A DNA stretch of 64,000 bases from Voacanga thouarsii (GCA_026120185.1 JANUWF010002014.1:186001-250000); one strand, 5' to 3'; positions 14,701 through 25,650 are shown, counted from the stretch's first letter. Translations and numbers: made by a program. Notes: a model not told the origin generated them from the sequence alone.

Positions 14701-14823
14701 AAGGAGTGTTTTAATGGAACAAAATCTGGAATTTGAATTTGAAGTTTGAACGTGTTTGGATAGAGTGAAGATAGGAGCTTTTTGAGGTATGATAATGGAG
14801 TCCTATTACTTAAGGTTGGTGGG

Positions 14824-16685
14824 TGATAATGGCTAAATTAGTCATATGTTTCCTAGTTATTTGAGGTTATTTTGTGATACATTTTGTGAAATAACTAGTC
14901 ATATTCCTTCCTATTTTATATTTCCCTAATAAAAATACTTTTCTGTAATTTTATGTGAAAATAAGGGAAAATTAGAGCTAATTGTATGATTTTCTAGAAT
15001 AGAGGTGGCGCCAGTCCAGGAAGGCAGAACCGGCGCCGGTCAGCCGTTGCAAAAGCAAAGAAAAACAAAGGAACAAAGGAATGAATGGCAATTGAGAAAA
15101 AGAAAAGAAAAGGGCTTCATGGCTCAATTGAGCCATGAACAGCAAGAAAAAGGCAAAAACAAATCAAAGAAAGAAAAGAAAGAGAGCAATCGGTTAGCAA
15201 ATTCATGGCTCCAAGCAAGCCGATAGAAATTGCAAGAAAGAGACAGTTTCGGTGGGGCCCAGATGCAAATCAAAGTTAACAATGTCAAGCAACAGCCGAA
15301 ATAAGAAAAGAAAGTAAAAGAAAGAATTTCAGCAACTATGTGGCTTGAAAACGGCTCAACCGAGCAATGCAACAACGGAAAAAGAAAAGATTTTTGGTGG
15401 CTTAGTTGATGGTTCAAATCGAGCCGACACCACAAAGAGACAGAATTTCTCACGGCTCAAATTGGCAGCAAACTTCAACAATTGCAAATTCAACAATTCA
15501 AATTCCACAAGCTTCAGCACAAAACGACAAGAACCAAATTAAAGTCCAAATTGATTTCAACTTCTGAATTGCAAAGTCAAAGGTGGTGGACCTCTGTTAT
15601 TCTAATCCTTTTTGGTTTTGAATTATTTTTAGGTAATTACTTCTTTTTTATTTAGGATTCTTTTAGGAACTTTGTGAGCATATAAAAAAAGGCCAATTTA
15701 CCCTAGAAAAGGGAGGTGCACAATGTAAAGACTTAAATTTATTTTAGAGTGCATCACCAATATTTTCTGGAGAGAGATAAATAGTTTAAGGAGGATTGTA
15801 CAAGAGGGTCTATGAAAGAAGAAAAAGAAGGCTTGTCTATGAGTATCCATTTCTTTCCTTTGTTTTCTTTTTCTTGACAATGATATGTTAATTTTTTTAT
15901 TGTAATTTGACATTGTTTTAGATAGTCATGGTTTTTGGAGTTATTTGATCTTTTGATTAGTTGGTTGTTATTCTTGGTATTTGATTACTTGTGCTTATTA
16001 TGAGATTAATTGGTTGGGTCTTTCCATTAACTTGCTTGGACAAAGCGGTTGGTGGTAGTTTCAACTCATTAGTTTTATATTTGTTAGCTTTTAACTTGCT
16101 TGGACAAAGGGGTTAAGAGTAGGGACAAAGTAATTCAAGGTTAATTAATGTTTGCCAAGATATGGATTCATTAGTTAATTTCATGTATAATTTACCAGGA
16201 ATGGGAATTAAATCAAGGACTATGGTTAATGCATCTTTTGGTTAAGACTGGTTGAGACAGGATATGTGATACTAAGTTACCTAGAAGATAGGGATTCATG
16301 GATTGGACAAAGAAGTGAATCTATATTATCCTTTATGATGCCAAGGGAATAATTAATTATGATAATGATTAGATACTTTAAGATCATGTTTGTCTAAACA
16401 ATGATTTGAGTTACATACTTCTCCATCCTTGACATGCATATATTTTATTTTGTTTTATTTTTTCCTTTTTATTTCTTTTTCACTTTATCGAGTCGGTTGA
16501 ACAATGAAAGAAATGTGATTAGTGTATACTTGTTCCTTGAGGATCGACACTCGTTTGAACCCTATGCTATGTTAATGATGAGTATGCTTGCTCATATGTG
16601 TAATTTGGGATTAACGTTTTAATGTAAACTTGATTGGGAATATGCTTATTTTTATCTGTTTTTATACCTAAATCCATACACATCA
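14824..16685 (+). mobile_element. Da: D-family solo LTR (1.86 kb)
   Basis: The ends are TGATAATGGC at 14824 and ...CACATCA at 16685. Flanks are GTGGG at 14819-14823 and 16686-16690, a perfect TSD. It is collinear with the D 5' LTR (24254) and D 3' LTR (44351): the opening 'ggctaaa', 'cctagttatttgaggtt', the 'gttccttgaggatcgacactcg' block and the 3' end all correspond. It carries a GC-rich motif (CCGGCGCCGG, core 15031-15039) in an otherwise AT-rich LTR. The purine-rich open frames at 15005-15542 are not supported as genes. No internal domain accompanies it, so it is a solo LTR. Confidence 0.87.
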
Positions 16686-17531
16686 GTGGGGAAGCCAAGA
16701 TGTTCAGTTCATGGCTGTACAAGGGCCAAAATTTAGTGAGGTTTGCTGAAGAATTTCAGCCTTGGCATTGAAGAGACAAAGCTGGAAAAAATTTCTAGAA
16801 TTGAAGCTGAAGAACACTTGGAATTGAAATGGTTTTGGGAATTTTTGGTCCACTTTAGCACGATTTTGCAGCTGGATTTTAAGGGTGTTTGAAGGTCTTT
16901 TAATGGTGGTTTTCCAGCCTTTATCTTGAAGAAGAACAGAGGAAGTTCCAGCTGTTCATATGTTCTAATGGGTGGCTTCAAATTCATGTTCAATGTTGCT
17001 AGTTTGCTGGAAAAAATTTCTGGTTTAGCATTGTTTGTAAAGCTCCGAAAATTCAAGGAATTTCCAGCCTTCATCCTCGCATAAAATGATTGGTTTTCAT
17101 GCAAGAATTAGGTAGGAAAGATTGCTTCAATTTTTGAAAACAGCCTTGAAGGAAATCTGGAAAATTTTCCAGATTTTTAACTAAAACATGAACAAGATGA
17201 AGGTGTTTTTCTTGGAACCTCTACCTATTTTTCTTCCTTACTTTCGGCCATATCTATCCCACAAGAGCTGGGATTTTCGAAATTCTAAGCTAGGGAATTA
17301 TCTCAGAATTTTTATGATTAAAAATGGATTAAAGAATCAAGAGTAGTTTAAATTTCAAAGATATTAGGACAAGGCTAGCAAAATTAATGGAGACAAGAAT
17401 TCTTTTTAGGACAAGATTACATGGTGAAGACATTCCCATTATGTCTTCCTTAAGGCAACAGTCCTATCTTTAAGGAATGTAAGGAAAACAAAATTTCAAA
17501 CATGACTAAGATAAATATGAATAGAACTTAA

Positions 17532-17602
17532 GTGATGGGATTTGAACTCAAGACCTTAGAGCTTAATTCACAAAGCTCTAACCACTTAACCACAACAACT
17601 CT
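17532..17602 (-). other. tRNA-like segment with Pol III A and B boxes, in A3
   Basis: On the minus strand the segment shows TGGTTAAGTGG (plus 17581-17591), which matches the Pol III A-box pattern TRGYNNARNNG. About 30 nt further is GAGTTCAAATCCC (plus 17537-17549), close to the B-box consensus GGTTCGANTCC. It recurs at the same place in every A-family LTR here. Acceptor-stem pairing around it is poor, so it is not a working tRNA gene. It may be a tRNA-derived (SINE-like) piece captured by the ancestral LTR. Confidence 0.55.
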
Positions 17603-20240
17603 TGTTTTTATCTTTTCAATCAAATATTCTTCTTATCTAAACCTCAAGCCATCTTCCTATTCTGACCCCAAGCAAAATTACCATATTACCCTTTTCTACT
17701 CAACAAGCACAAATAAATTAAATCTTCTATAAACTACAATTCTAAGGCACACAAAAATCATTCAAGTGATTTATTTATGCGTGGCGACATGATATGCGTC
17801 CCATTCCTCTTACTCTAGGGTAGGCTTCAGGTGGGGTTTCACAATCATTCACCCAAAAACAACTTTAATTCAAGCAAGATAGGGTTTTACCTTGTATTTA
17901 GAGCTATTTGGTGTGATTTGCTCCTAGAACACACCAGGAACACACACACTTTTTTCTTTCTCTCTCTTTTTTCTTTTTCTCTTAGTTTTTCTCAACCTTT
18001 TCTTTCTTATTTTCTCTTTTTTTCCTCCAAGGCAGGACGATAATATGGCTGTAAATCAGCCTCTTCACCACCATTCTTTATCAGAAATTTAGCCAACAAA
18101 ATATTAATTTAATTAAGCATATGGTGGTTACAACATAGGTGTGTTCCAATAGAAAGTTTACACACCAACCTCTTTTTTCTTTTTTCTCCACAAAAATTCC
18201 CTTATTTCTCCTTGCCAACGAAATTCTTGGCCAATTTCCAGCCATTCATTGATCTTCTCTTGGTCTAAATATTAGCCAATTATATTGCTCAAGACCTTAA
18301 TCAATGGGTCCCACAAATGATGTGTTCGAATTACAAAATTACATAACATTCCTCATTTATTTTGCTATCCTTTAATTCCATGTGTCTTCCATGAACTCTT
18401 CTTGCAACCTTTCTTAAATTGACACATGTCCATGGGCTACCAATCACAAAATGCCACACGCACCATTTTTAACTATGATTTCCCATTTTCTTCAGAAATG
18501 ACCAAAATTGGGTCTGTAAAAAATAATTTATTTCACTATTCAACTCCAAAAATTCCACTAAATCTATTGATAACTCTCAAATTCTTCAATTCCTTTTCTA
18601 CTTGACCATATTTGCTAGTCGTAGGCGCGGTCAAAATGACAAAAATAACCTCGATACACTAGGTAGCACAATTCACACCAAAACGTGTGTTTTATCACAC
18701 TAACCAATTTCTTTTTTTTAGAGTACCCTTAAATTCTTATGTTGTTAATAATAATAGCCTTCTGAAAATTTAGTGTATGGGTAGAACAAATCAAATAATT
18801 ACATCCGGGTCTCGACAAAATATTATTCCACCAAAATATTCGTCTCATTAGACATCAGTACAAATTCTCATCCTATTACAAACAGTAATTAATCAAAAGT
18901 ATAAAGGTGGGGTGTTACAAAATAAATGAGAAATATAAATTGAATCCCTTGTATATGAAGTGAGAAAGGATGTGGGAAAAAGGAAAATGAAAGAATTGAA
19001 CAAACAATGAAAAAATGACGTGAACGAAAGTTGAACGTTTTCCTTAACCATCGACTAACCATCAGCCCCGTCGGCTAACCATCGGTTTGACGTCAGCTAC
19101 CCGTTGGGCACGTCGGTTGGAGGTCGGCCAACCGTCAGCTACTTTTCGACCAAACATGATTTGACATAAAAACAATATTTGGTGTAGGTTTATCAATAAC
19201 TGTCCAGCGATTCGTTGGAAATGGTAGAAACGAGGGTCGAATGACTGTGAATAGGAAAAGTTTAGTCAGGACACGAAGTGAGTCCCTTTGGTTTCTAAAA
19301 CCTTTTGAAAGTGAGTATGCTTCACTTTTCCATGAAATGCTATGTTTTATACCGTTTTGAAAATTCTTGAATATATTTAAGGTTTACTTGAGCAAGAATT
19401 GTTTTGTGTCATTTTGGGCTCGAATGAACTTCATAATTGACTTGGAAACCTTAACGGATGATTAAAGCACAAATTTTGTGAATTTAGTCTTTTTAGATTA
19501 AATACTTGGAATTTTTTAAAAATTGTAAATTTTGGAATTAGGTATTCATAAATTGAGTAGAATGCCCTTATTGGAACATTTTATGAAAATGTATTTGGAA
19601 ACTTTGAATTTAATCCTCTTTTAGGATTAGAATTTTAGATTTCTTGAAATGAGTTCTTTTTGGAATCGGGTATTTGGAAATTGATTCAAATGTTCTTATT
19701 GGAATGTATTATGGAAACTTTTGGAATCGAGCATTCGGTAAATGACTGAAATATCCTTATTAGAATTTGTGTGAATAATTTTCAAATCGGGTAAGGGTAA
19801 AAAGTCCTGAATACCCTCGAAAAGTCTTTTGGAATTGGGTATGGGTAAAATGACCTGAATACTCTTGAAAATGACTTTTGTGATTGAGTACGGACAAAAT
19901 GACCCGGATACTCTTGGAAACTTGTTTTGATGTATGAAAAGAACTCTTTAACGTTTTTTTATATGGTTTTAGAAAATGATCTCTTGTGATGAGATTGACT
20001 TTTGGAAAACAATATTTTGATCTCAAAAATTATTTTATTGGCCTGATGTGCCTATGGAATGAATTGATTGGCCCTACTGAACCTATGGGAATTATGATCT
20101 GACTTGTGAGTCAGTACGATCAATTTCTGAAAAATGTTATTTTGCCCCCAAAATGTTTGTTTTGAAAATCCTTCGGGATCAGATAACCTTCTAGCGTATT
20201 ATTACTACAAGGCTACTATGCTAAAGAAATGTAGACCAAC

Positions 20241-20253
20241 GCTTTTGATACCA
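20241..20253 (-). other. F primer-binding site (initiator tRNA-Met type)
   Basis: The minus strand reads TGGTATCAAAAGC, two bases after the F LTR end (TTTTTCA at 20256). It closely resembles TGGTATCAGAGC, the plant initiator tRNA-Met primer-binding site. It marks the F 5' LTR/internal junction and confirms minus orientation. Between C1's right flank (20207) and this site only about 45 bp of F leader remain. Confidence 0.65.
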
Positions 20254-20476
20254 ATTGAAAAACCTTACAGGGGGTGAATAAGATTTTTGGCAAATTTAAA
20301 CACCTTTTTGAAATTTGATTTTCCAAAATCTCTTTTTTGTTTTAAAGATAGATTAAGATGTGTGAAGGTTATGCGGAGTAGAAATTCATACAGCTTTAAA
20401 GAGATATCTAAGATCTTAAAGAGGTGTGTCAAGAGCTCTGCAATCAATACAATAGTAATAATGGGGTGGTGAAAGT

Positions 20477-23400
20477 TGCGACACCCCACCTTTTTACTTC
20501 CCATTTGCTACTACCTGTAATCGGATGAGAATTTATATCAACGGCCAGAGCAAAAGTTGATTAGTGTATTGAGATGAATACTTTGGTGACATAAAGTTTT
20601 GTTGGGACCTGGATGTAATTATTAGATTTGTTCTCCCCATACCCTAAATTTTTGGAAGACTATTGAGATCAACAAAATAAGAATTTTAGGGTACTCTAGA
20701 AAGATAAATTGATTAGTACAATGAGACGCACGTTTTGGTGCGAATTGTGCCACTCGAGGTATCGGGGGCATTTTTGTCATTTTTGCCGCGTTCGTGACTT
20801 TGATCGTGAATTTGACCAAGTAGAGAGGGAATTGAAGAATTTAAGTATTACCAATGGATTCAGAGGAATTTTTGGAGTTGGGTAGTGAAATAAAATATTT
20901 TTCCATTACAGACCCAATTTTGGTCATTTCTGAAGAAAATAGAAATTGCGGTTTGAAATGGGACATGTGGCTTCTTATGATTGGTGGATGAAAATAAGTG
21001 TCATTTAGTGATTGGTTAATGAGGTCAATTGCTTCTATTTGATTGGTTGTGATAAGTTGAGATAATTTAGAGGGCCTACAAGAAAAAAATAAGGATGGCC
21101 CACAAGCATGACAATCTTGACCAAGCTTAATTAAGCTAATCTTGATTTGAGCAAGTTAACCATGGTTGATTATGCATGGCCATGCAAGATTAGATAATAT
21201 CTAACGGTTCTTGAGAATTCTAGGGATTTCTACAAGCATCACCAATGCTCTTGTAGGTTCTAAATAAATCCAAGACCTTCTAGGATATTCTACAATTTTC
21301 TTTTGAATTCTATAAAGATCTAAGGGCTTCTAGAGTTTCCAAATCACCATAGAATTCTTGAATATTCTAAATGACACCTAAGTAGCTAGGTGGACCAATC
21401 AAGAGCTTCCAAATGTTTGAGACCATTTAATGAACCTTTGACTTGAAGACCATATTTCTCTATATATAGGCCATGAGGGCTGGCTGAAATGGCTTTAGGT
21501 AGCCAGAATTTAGGAGCAAACAAGAGAGAAAAGAGAGAAGATAAAAGAAAAGGAAATAGAGAAGAAAAAGAGAGAGAAATCGGAAATAGAGAGGAGAGAA
21601 AGAGAGAGAGAAAAGCAAGAAGATGCTTGGACTGTTCAGCCTCAAAACGCAGCAAAGAAAAGGTAAAGATCTACCTTACTTGAAGTAAAGTTATTATAGA
21701 AATCATGGAGATCATTTTGGTATATATATTGTCAAAAGTTTATGTGTGAAGTATGGAAACTAGTTAGGTGAAGTTGTGTGAAAGCTGTCCTTGTGTACAG
21801 AAAATTCTGGGAGGTTTTATGTTTAGTAAATCTGTAAAGTTTCTGGATTTGAAAAAATCAGGCATATATCTTTGTAGCTAAGGATCATATAGACATTTTA
21901 GAACAAGTTTGAGGTTAATCGGATTTACGGATAAAAAATTATGGTGAAAATAGTAAAAGGTGCCAAATCAGTAACATGATTTTACTACTGGATCTTTGTG
22001 TTAAAAACTGAACAAAATGGACAACAGAATTGGTACTCCATGAATTGGAACTTGTAAAGGAATTTCTTCAGGATATTTTACAATTGGTTTGACATCATTT
22101 GGATTTGTGGATTAAAAGTTATGGGCAAAACAAGTTAGGGTGTCAAACTGGAAAATTGCAGAATGTTAAGGAAAGAATGAATAGTGAAACTAAGTCAAAA
22201 CTACTGAGGCTGTTTTTGCCCAGTACCGTGATACTGGAACCAGAACTCTGAAAACGGCCTATACTGAATTAAATTTAAGAGTCCTACGGTCATTTTGGTA
22301 TATCATGGAGCCAAATCGGAGCTGTGAATTGAAAGTTATGTGTAAAATAAAATGGTGTGTCAAACCAGTGAAATTCCAGAAAGTAGTCCAAAAATGAAGG
22401 GACTTAAGGGTGTCTACTTATGTGATTTTTGGATAAATTAATTCGGGAAACATGAAGTGAATCCCTTGTTTATGAAGGGAGGAACGATGTGGAAAAAGGA
22501 AAACGAAATAATTGATCAAACGACGGAAAAACGGCTCGAACGAAAGTTAAACGTTTTCTTTGACCGACGGCTAACCATCGGCCTCGTCGGCTAACCGTCG
22601 GCCCCATTGGCTAAACGACGGTTGAATGTCGGCTAACCGTCGGGCACGTTGGCCGGACGTTGGCTATTTTTTGGCCAAACACGAATCGACCCGAAAATGA
22701 TGTTTGATATAGGTTTAGCGATAAATGGTCAACGGAACATCGAAAATGATAGAAACGAAGGTTAAATGCCCATGAATGGAAATGCTTGTTTAGGACATGA
22801 GGTGAGTCCCTTGAATTTCTAAAACTCTTTTAAAGTTAGTGTGCATTGTTTTTTCATGAAATGCTATATTATTTACCGTTTGGAACATTTTATAGAAATA
22901 TGTTTGGAAACATTGAATTTTATCTTCTTTTGAGATTAGAATTCTGGATTTCCTTAAATGAGTTCTTTTTTGGAATTGGGTATTTGGAAAATGTCCAAAT
23001 ATATTTATTGGAATATTTTATGAAAACCTTTGGAACTCGAGTATTCAATAAATGACCGAAATATCCTTATTGGATCTGTTATGAATATTTCTCAAATCGG
23101 GTAAGGGTAAAATGACCTGAATACCTTCGGAAAATCTTTTGGAAACCAGGTATCGGTAAAATGACCTGAATACTCTTGGAAATGCCTTTTGTGATTGAGT
23201 ACGGGGAAAATGACTCAGTTACTCTTAGAAACACGTTTTGATGTGTAAATTGAACCCTTTATCTAGTTTCATCATGATTTTGAAAAAAATGTTGTTTTGC
23301 CCCGAAAACTGTTTTGATATGAAAATTCTGTGAGATCAGATAACCCTCTGGCCTAATCAGTCAGAGGGGGTTGGCGACGTTGAGTACTCAGCAAGGGCTC

Positions 23401-24237
23401 TGATCTTTGTACTAGCTCATGTTAGAGATAGACGACCCCAAGTAACCTGATCAGTTCTGGGGATTGTCTTACTGCAAACAAAGCGACATGACATTGAGAT
23501 GAGTCATCCTGGCTAGCCGTTTTGAGCCTGAAAATTGCCTATTGATTATGGTGGTGGATTGTTCACATGATACTGGGCGGGTACAATTGGTGTGTTCAAT
23601 CCCTAGCCACCTCGATGTTGATTGACGTCAGGATTAGGACCCATGGCTTATGGTGGCAAGTAAAAGATCCCTAAGTGCATGGTAAGGAACATTTGTACGC
23701 TGCTCACCGTTCCGGCATGACATGGGTGACGTGCTGTAAGGCGCAGTCCCTGGCACAAGAGACTGTGTAGCCGAAGGCAAGGACTGCGGGACTTACATAC
23801 AGGCCGACCTTCTGTTGGAGAAGTGCCTGTGATTAGGAAAAAAAATGAGGCAATGATTTGAAAGTTGAAACACTGTTTTCCAAAAAATTATTGAGTTTTG
23901 AATACACTCTTCATTAAAGAGTTTTGGATTCATTTCTAGTGAACAAATGATATGTTATTTCATAAAATTTTTGTGTACTTTGCTTCTTTAATAAAACATT
24001 AGCACACACGGGACTCACTGGGTGATTTTTCACTCACACATGTCTTTTATCTTACCTTTTTGTAGGATCCGGAGTTGGAAGAACCTACGGATAGAGGGCG
24101 ATACCACAGTGATAGCAGAATAGGTTCAGACGTTTCCATTTTTGGATAATACTCTATTGGATTTCTCGTTATAAAGACCCCTTGTCTGGGTAACTGGTTG
24201 GGGCGACACCCAGATTGGAGATGCTTCTGCTGTTACA
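20477..24237 (+). mobile_element. C4: C-family solo LTR (3.76 kb)
   Basis: The start is TGCGACACCCC (TGTAACACCCC with substitutions) and the end is ...CTGTTACA. Flanks are AAAGT at 20472-20476 and 24238-24242. Compared with C2, 18 bp next to the right terminus are missing, between two copies of GTTAC, so the end looks trimmed although the TSD is intact. It is the clearest plus-sense copy: TATATATA at 21461, purine-rich exon-like stretch, donor-like site at 21663, CpG minisatellite 22560-22672, ~57-bp repeats about 22900-23240, TGAGTACTCA near 23383 and acceptor-like TTTTTGTAG|GATCC at 24057-24070. Confidence 0.88.
21461..21468 (+). promoter_or_regulatory. TATA box of a C-family LTR (C4)
   Basis: TATATATA sits in 'ctctatatatagg'. 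The same box is present in C2 (minus strand, plus 7720-7728), and a shorter TATATAG lies near 3951 in C1. It lies about 200 bp upstream of a donor-like AG|GTAAAG. Its placement suggests transcription starting near 21490-21500, making the first ~1 kb of the LTR U3. The start site is an inference from spacing. Confidence 0.5.
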
Positions 24238-24253
24238 AAAGTCATAAAGGTCT

Positions 24254-25629
24254 TGATATGGCGTAAAATCACCATTGTTTTCCTAGTTATTTGAGGTTGT
24301 TTTGAGATACTTTTGTTATGATAACTAGGCATATTCCATCCTATTTGACATTTTGCTTGTAGAAAGTGTTTTTGACGAATTTGTATAGATTTAAGTTAAA
24401 TTCATGCAAAACTGGAGATTTTTTAGAGTACACCAGATGCCAGGTCTGGCAAATGAACTAGGCATTAGGTCCATTCTAGATGGCCAGAGGAAAAAAGAGC
24501 AAAATTCATAGAAGAAACCGAATCCACCTAGCACCAGGTGGGTCGATTGGACTCGGCGCCAGGCCCATGCTGGAATGCCAAAATCCTGTGAACGAATTTA
24601 GGAATTTTTCAATGATTTGGTATTTTTCTAATCCTACTCGGCCAAGACCTCTCAAGCAATGAATTTAGCATCAAAGAAGCCAATAAAAGCAAGAGAAAAA
24701 AAAAGAAAAAGAGAGATTAAGTGTGGATCCAGGTGCAAAAATTCAAAACACTCATTAAAGAAGGAATTCACCATTCAAGGAGGGTTGTTCAAGAGAGTCA
24801 TCAAGAGAGAAGAAAGAGGCTTGTCTATGAGTGCTTTCTTTTATCTTTGTTTTCTTGTTCTTAAACAATGATGTATTCAATGATTTTATTGTAATTTAAT
24901 ATTATTTTGGATTCATGGTTTTGTGGTGATTTAGTTATTTGATAAGTTCTTTATCATATTTGATATTTGATTACTTGTCATCGTTGGTTATTGATGCAAG
25001 TTCTTCTAATTGACTTGGAAAAGTTGTCAGATCTTAATGAACTTGGGAGACGAAGTTAGGATTATAGGGCTAAAGTAATAAAAAATTAATTGATTTCATC
25101 TCGAGCAAAGGGTCATTAGCTAATTTCATGTTTATGAGCAATTGAGCTTAATACATGTTTTGGTTATGTTAGCTTAATTGGAAAATCTACTAATTTAATC
25201 AAAGATAGTGATTCCATAGATTGGGAAAAGATGTGGAATTTATCGAAGTAGATTTATGGCTTGGGAAATGATTGAATTTTACTTTATATTCCTTCATGAT
25301 GCTAAGATGATAACTAGTTAAGAGAATTGCTAGTTGGTTCATTATCATGTTTTCTAGGATAATTGTCTAAATTGCATATTCCTACATCCATGAGTTGTAT
25401 ATATTTCTTTTTTTTCTTTTGCTTATTTTCTCAATTTATTTGGGTCAGTTAAATAACGAATGAAAAGTGATTAGTGTGTATTTGTTCCTTTGAGGATCGA
25501 TACTGGTGAATTCCCTATGCTATGCTTGCGATGAGTATACTTGCTCGTATGTTTATTTTGAGATTAATGTTCTAATTAAAACTTGACTAAGGGATGGATT
25601 TAAATTTGATGATTTTTATGCACCCAAAA
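24254..25629 (+). mobile_element. D 5' LTR
   Basis: This LTR starts TGATATGGCG and is collinear with the D 3' LTR and Da. Its last bases seem to be missing: where the 3' LTR reads 'aaaatttacgcatta', here 'aaaattt' runs directly into the primer-binding site, as if lost between two short ATTT repeats. Purine-rich open frames at 24480-24871 are shadows of repeat sequence. Confidence 0.8.
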
Positions 25630-25631
25630 AT

Positions 25632-25650
25632 TTGGCACCGTTGATGGGGA
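25632..25650 (+). other. D primer-binding site (tRNA-Asp type, decayed)
   Basis: The sequence reads TGGCACCGTTGATGGGGA. Plant gypsy elements primed by tRNA-Asp carry TGGCGCCGTTGCCGGGGA here, so this copy has three differences. The position just inside the 5' LTR supports the call. Confidence 0.65.

Larger units (their letters stand above)
11604..17843 (-). mobile_element. A3: A-family solo LTR, interrupted by Da
   Basis: A3 starts TGTAACACC and ends GGGGTTTCACA on the plus strand, so it lies in reverse relative to A1. The flanks are ATCAT at 11599-11603 and 17844-17848. Removing the nested Da insertion leaves about 4.4 kb, matching the A1 LTRs. Shared blocks include the terminal 'ggggatgtcgccctgtcc' segment, the acceptor-like block (minus strand TTCAG|GTCGATCC near 11866), the tRNA-like segment at 17532-17602, and a three-fold repeat with CACTTTGTGCA near 12105-12210. 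The AT-rich stretch 12950-13560 (about 600 bp of AATAAT-like sequence) holds nothing else that I can see. Confidence 0.85.
4842..18919 (-). mobile_element. C3: C-family solo LTR, interrupted by C2 and A3
   Basis: C3 is flanked by AAATA at 4837-4841 and 18920-18924. Its first five bases (TGTAA, 4842-4846) are separated from the rest (from 8723) by C2. The body is split again by A3 at 11604-17843. The right terminus reads 'ggtggggtgttaca'. Without its insertions it is about 3.95 kb, like C2. It shares all C-family landmarks in reverse: CpG minisatellite at 10752-10805, ~57-bp repeats at about 10028-10420, and an acceptor-like block near 9017-9030. No internal domain or second LTR of the same insertion is present, so it is a solo LTR. 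Confidence 0.85.
3057..20206 (+). mobile_element. C1: C-family LTR (solo, right end deleted), interrupted by C3
   Basis: C1 starts TGTAATACCCC at 3057. Its body is collinear with C4 (20477) and C5 (25790). It breaks at 4841 and resumes at 18925, with C3 in between. The flanks are ACAAG at 3052-3056 and ACAAG at 20207-20211, a possible TSD. After 'cagataaccttctagc' near 20195 the roughly 900 bp seen at the same place in C4 are missing. Only about 10 bp resembling a terminus remain, so the right part was deleted. By its internal blocks the LTR reads in the plus sense. The CpG-rich minisatellite lies at about 19045-19145 and the ~57-bp degenerate repeats at about 19528-19920. A TATA-like TATATAG lies near 3951. 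Confidence 0.75.

Noticed and set aside
15005..15542. Open frames inside Da
   Set aside because: They lie in a solo LTR, have biased Lys/Gln-rich composition from purine-rich DNA, and are not shared with the D LTRs.
17532..17602. A functional tRNA gene
   Set aside because: A and B boxes are present but acceptor-stem pairing is poor and the segment is embedded identically in all A LTRs.
21386..21683. Several overlapping open frames on both strands near the C4 purine tract
   Set aside because: Low-complexity purine/pyrimidine sequence; the same region in C2 (7585-7851) gives differing frames, so there is no selected protein.
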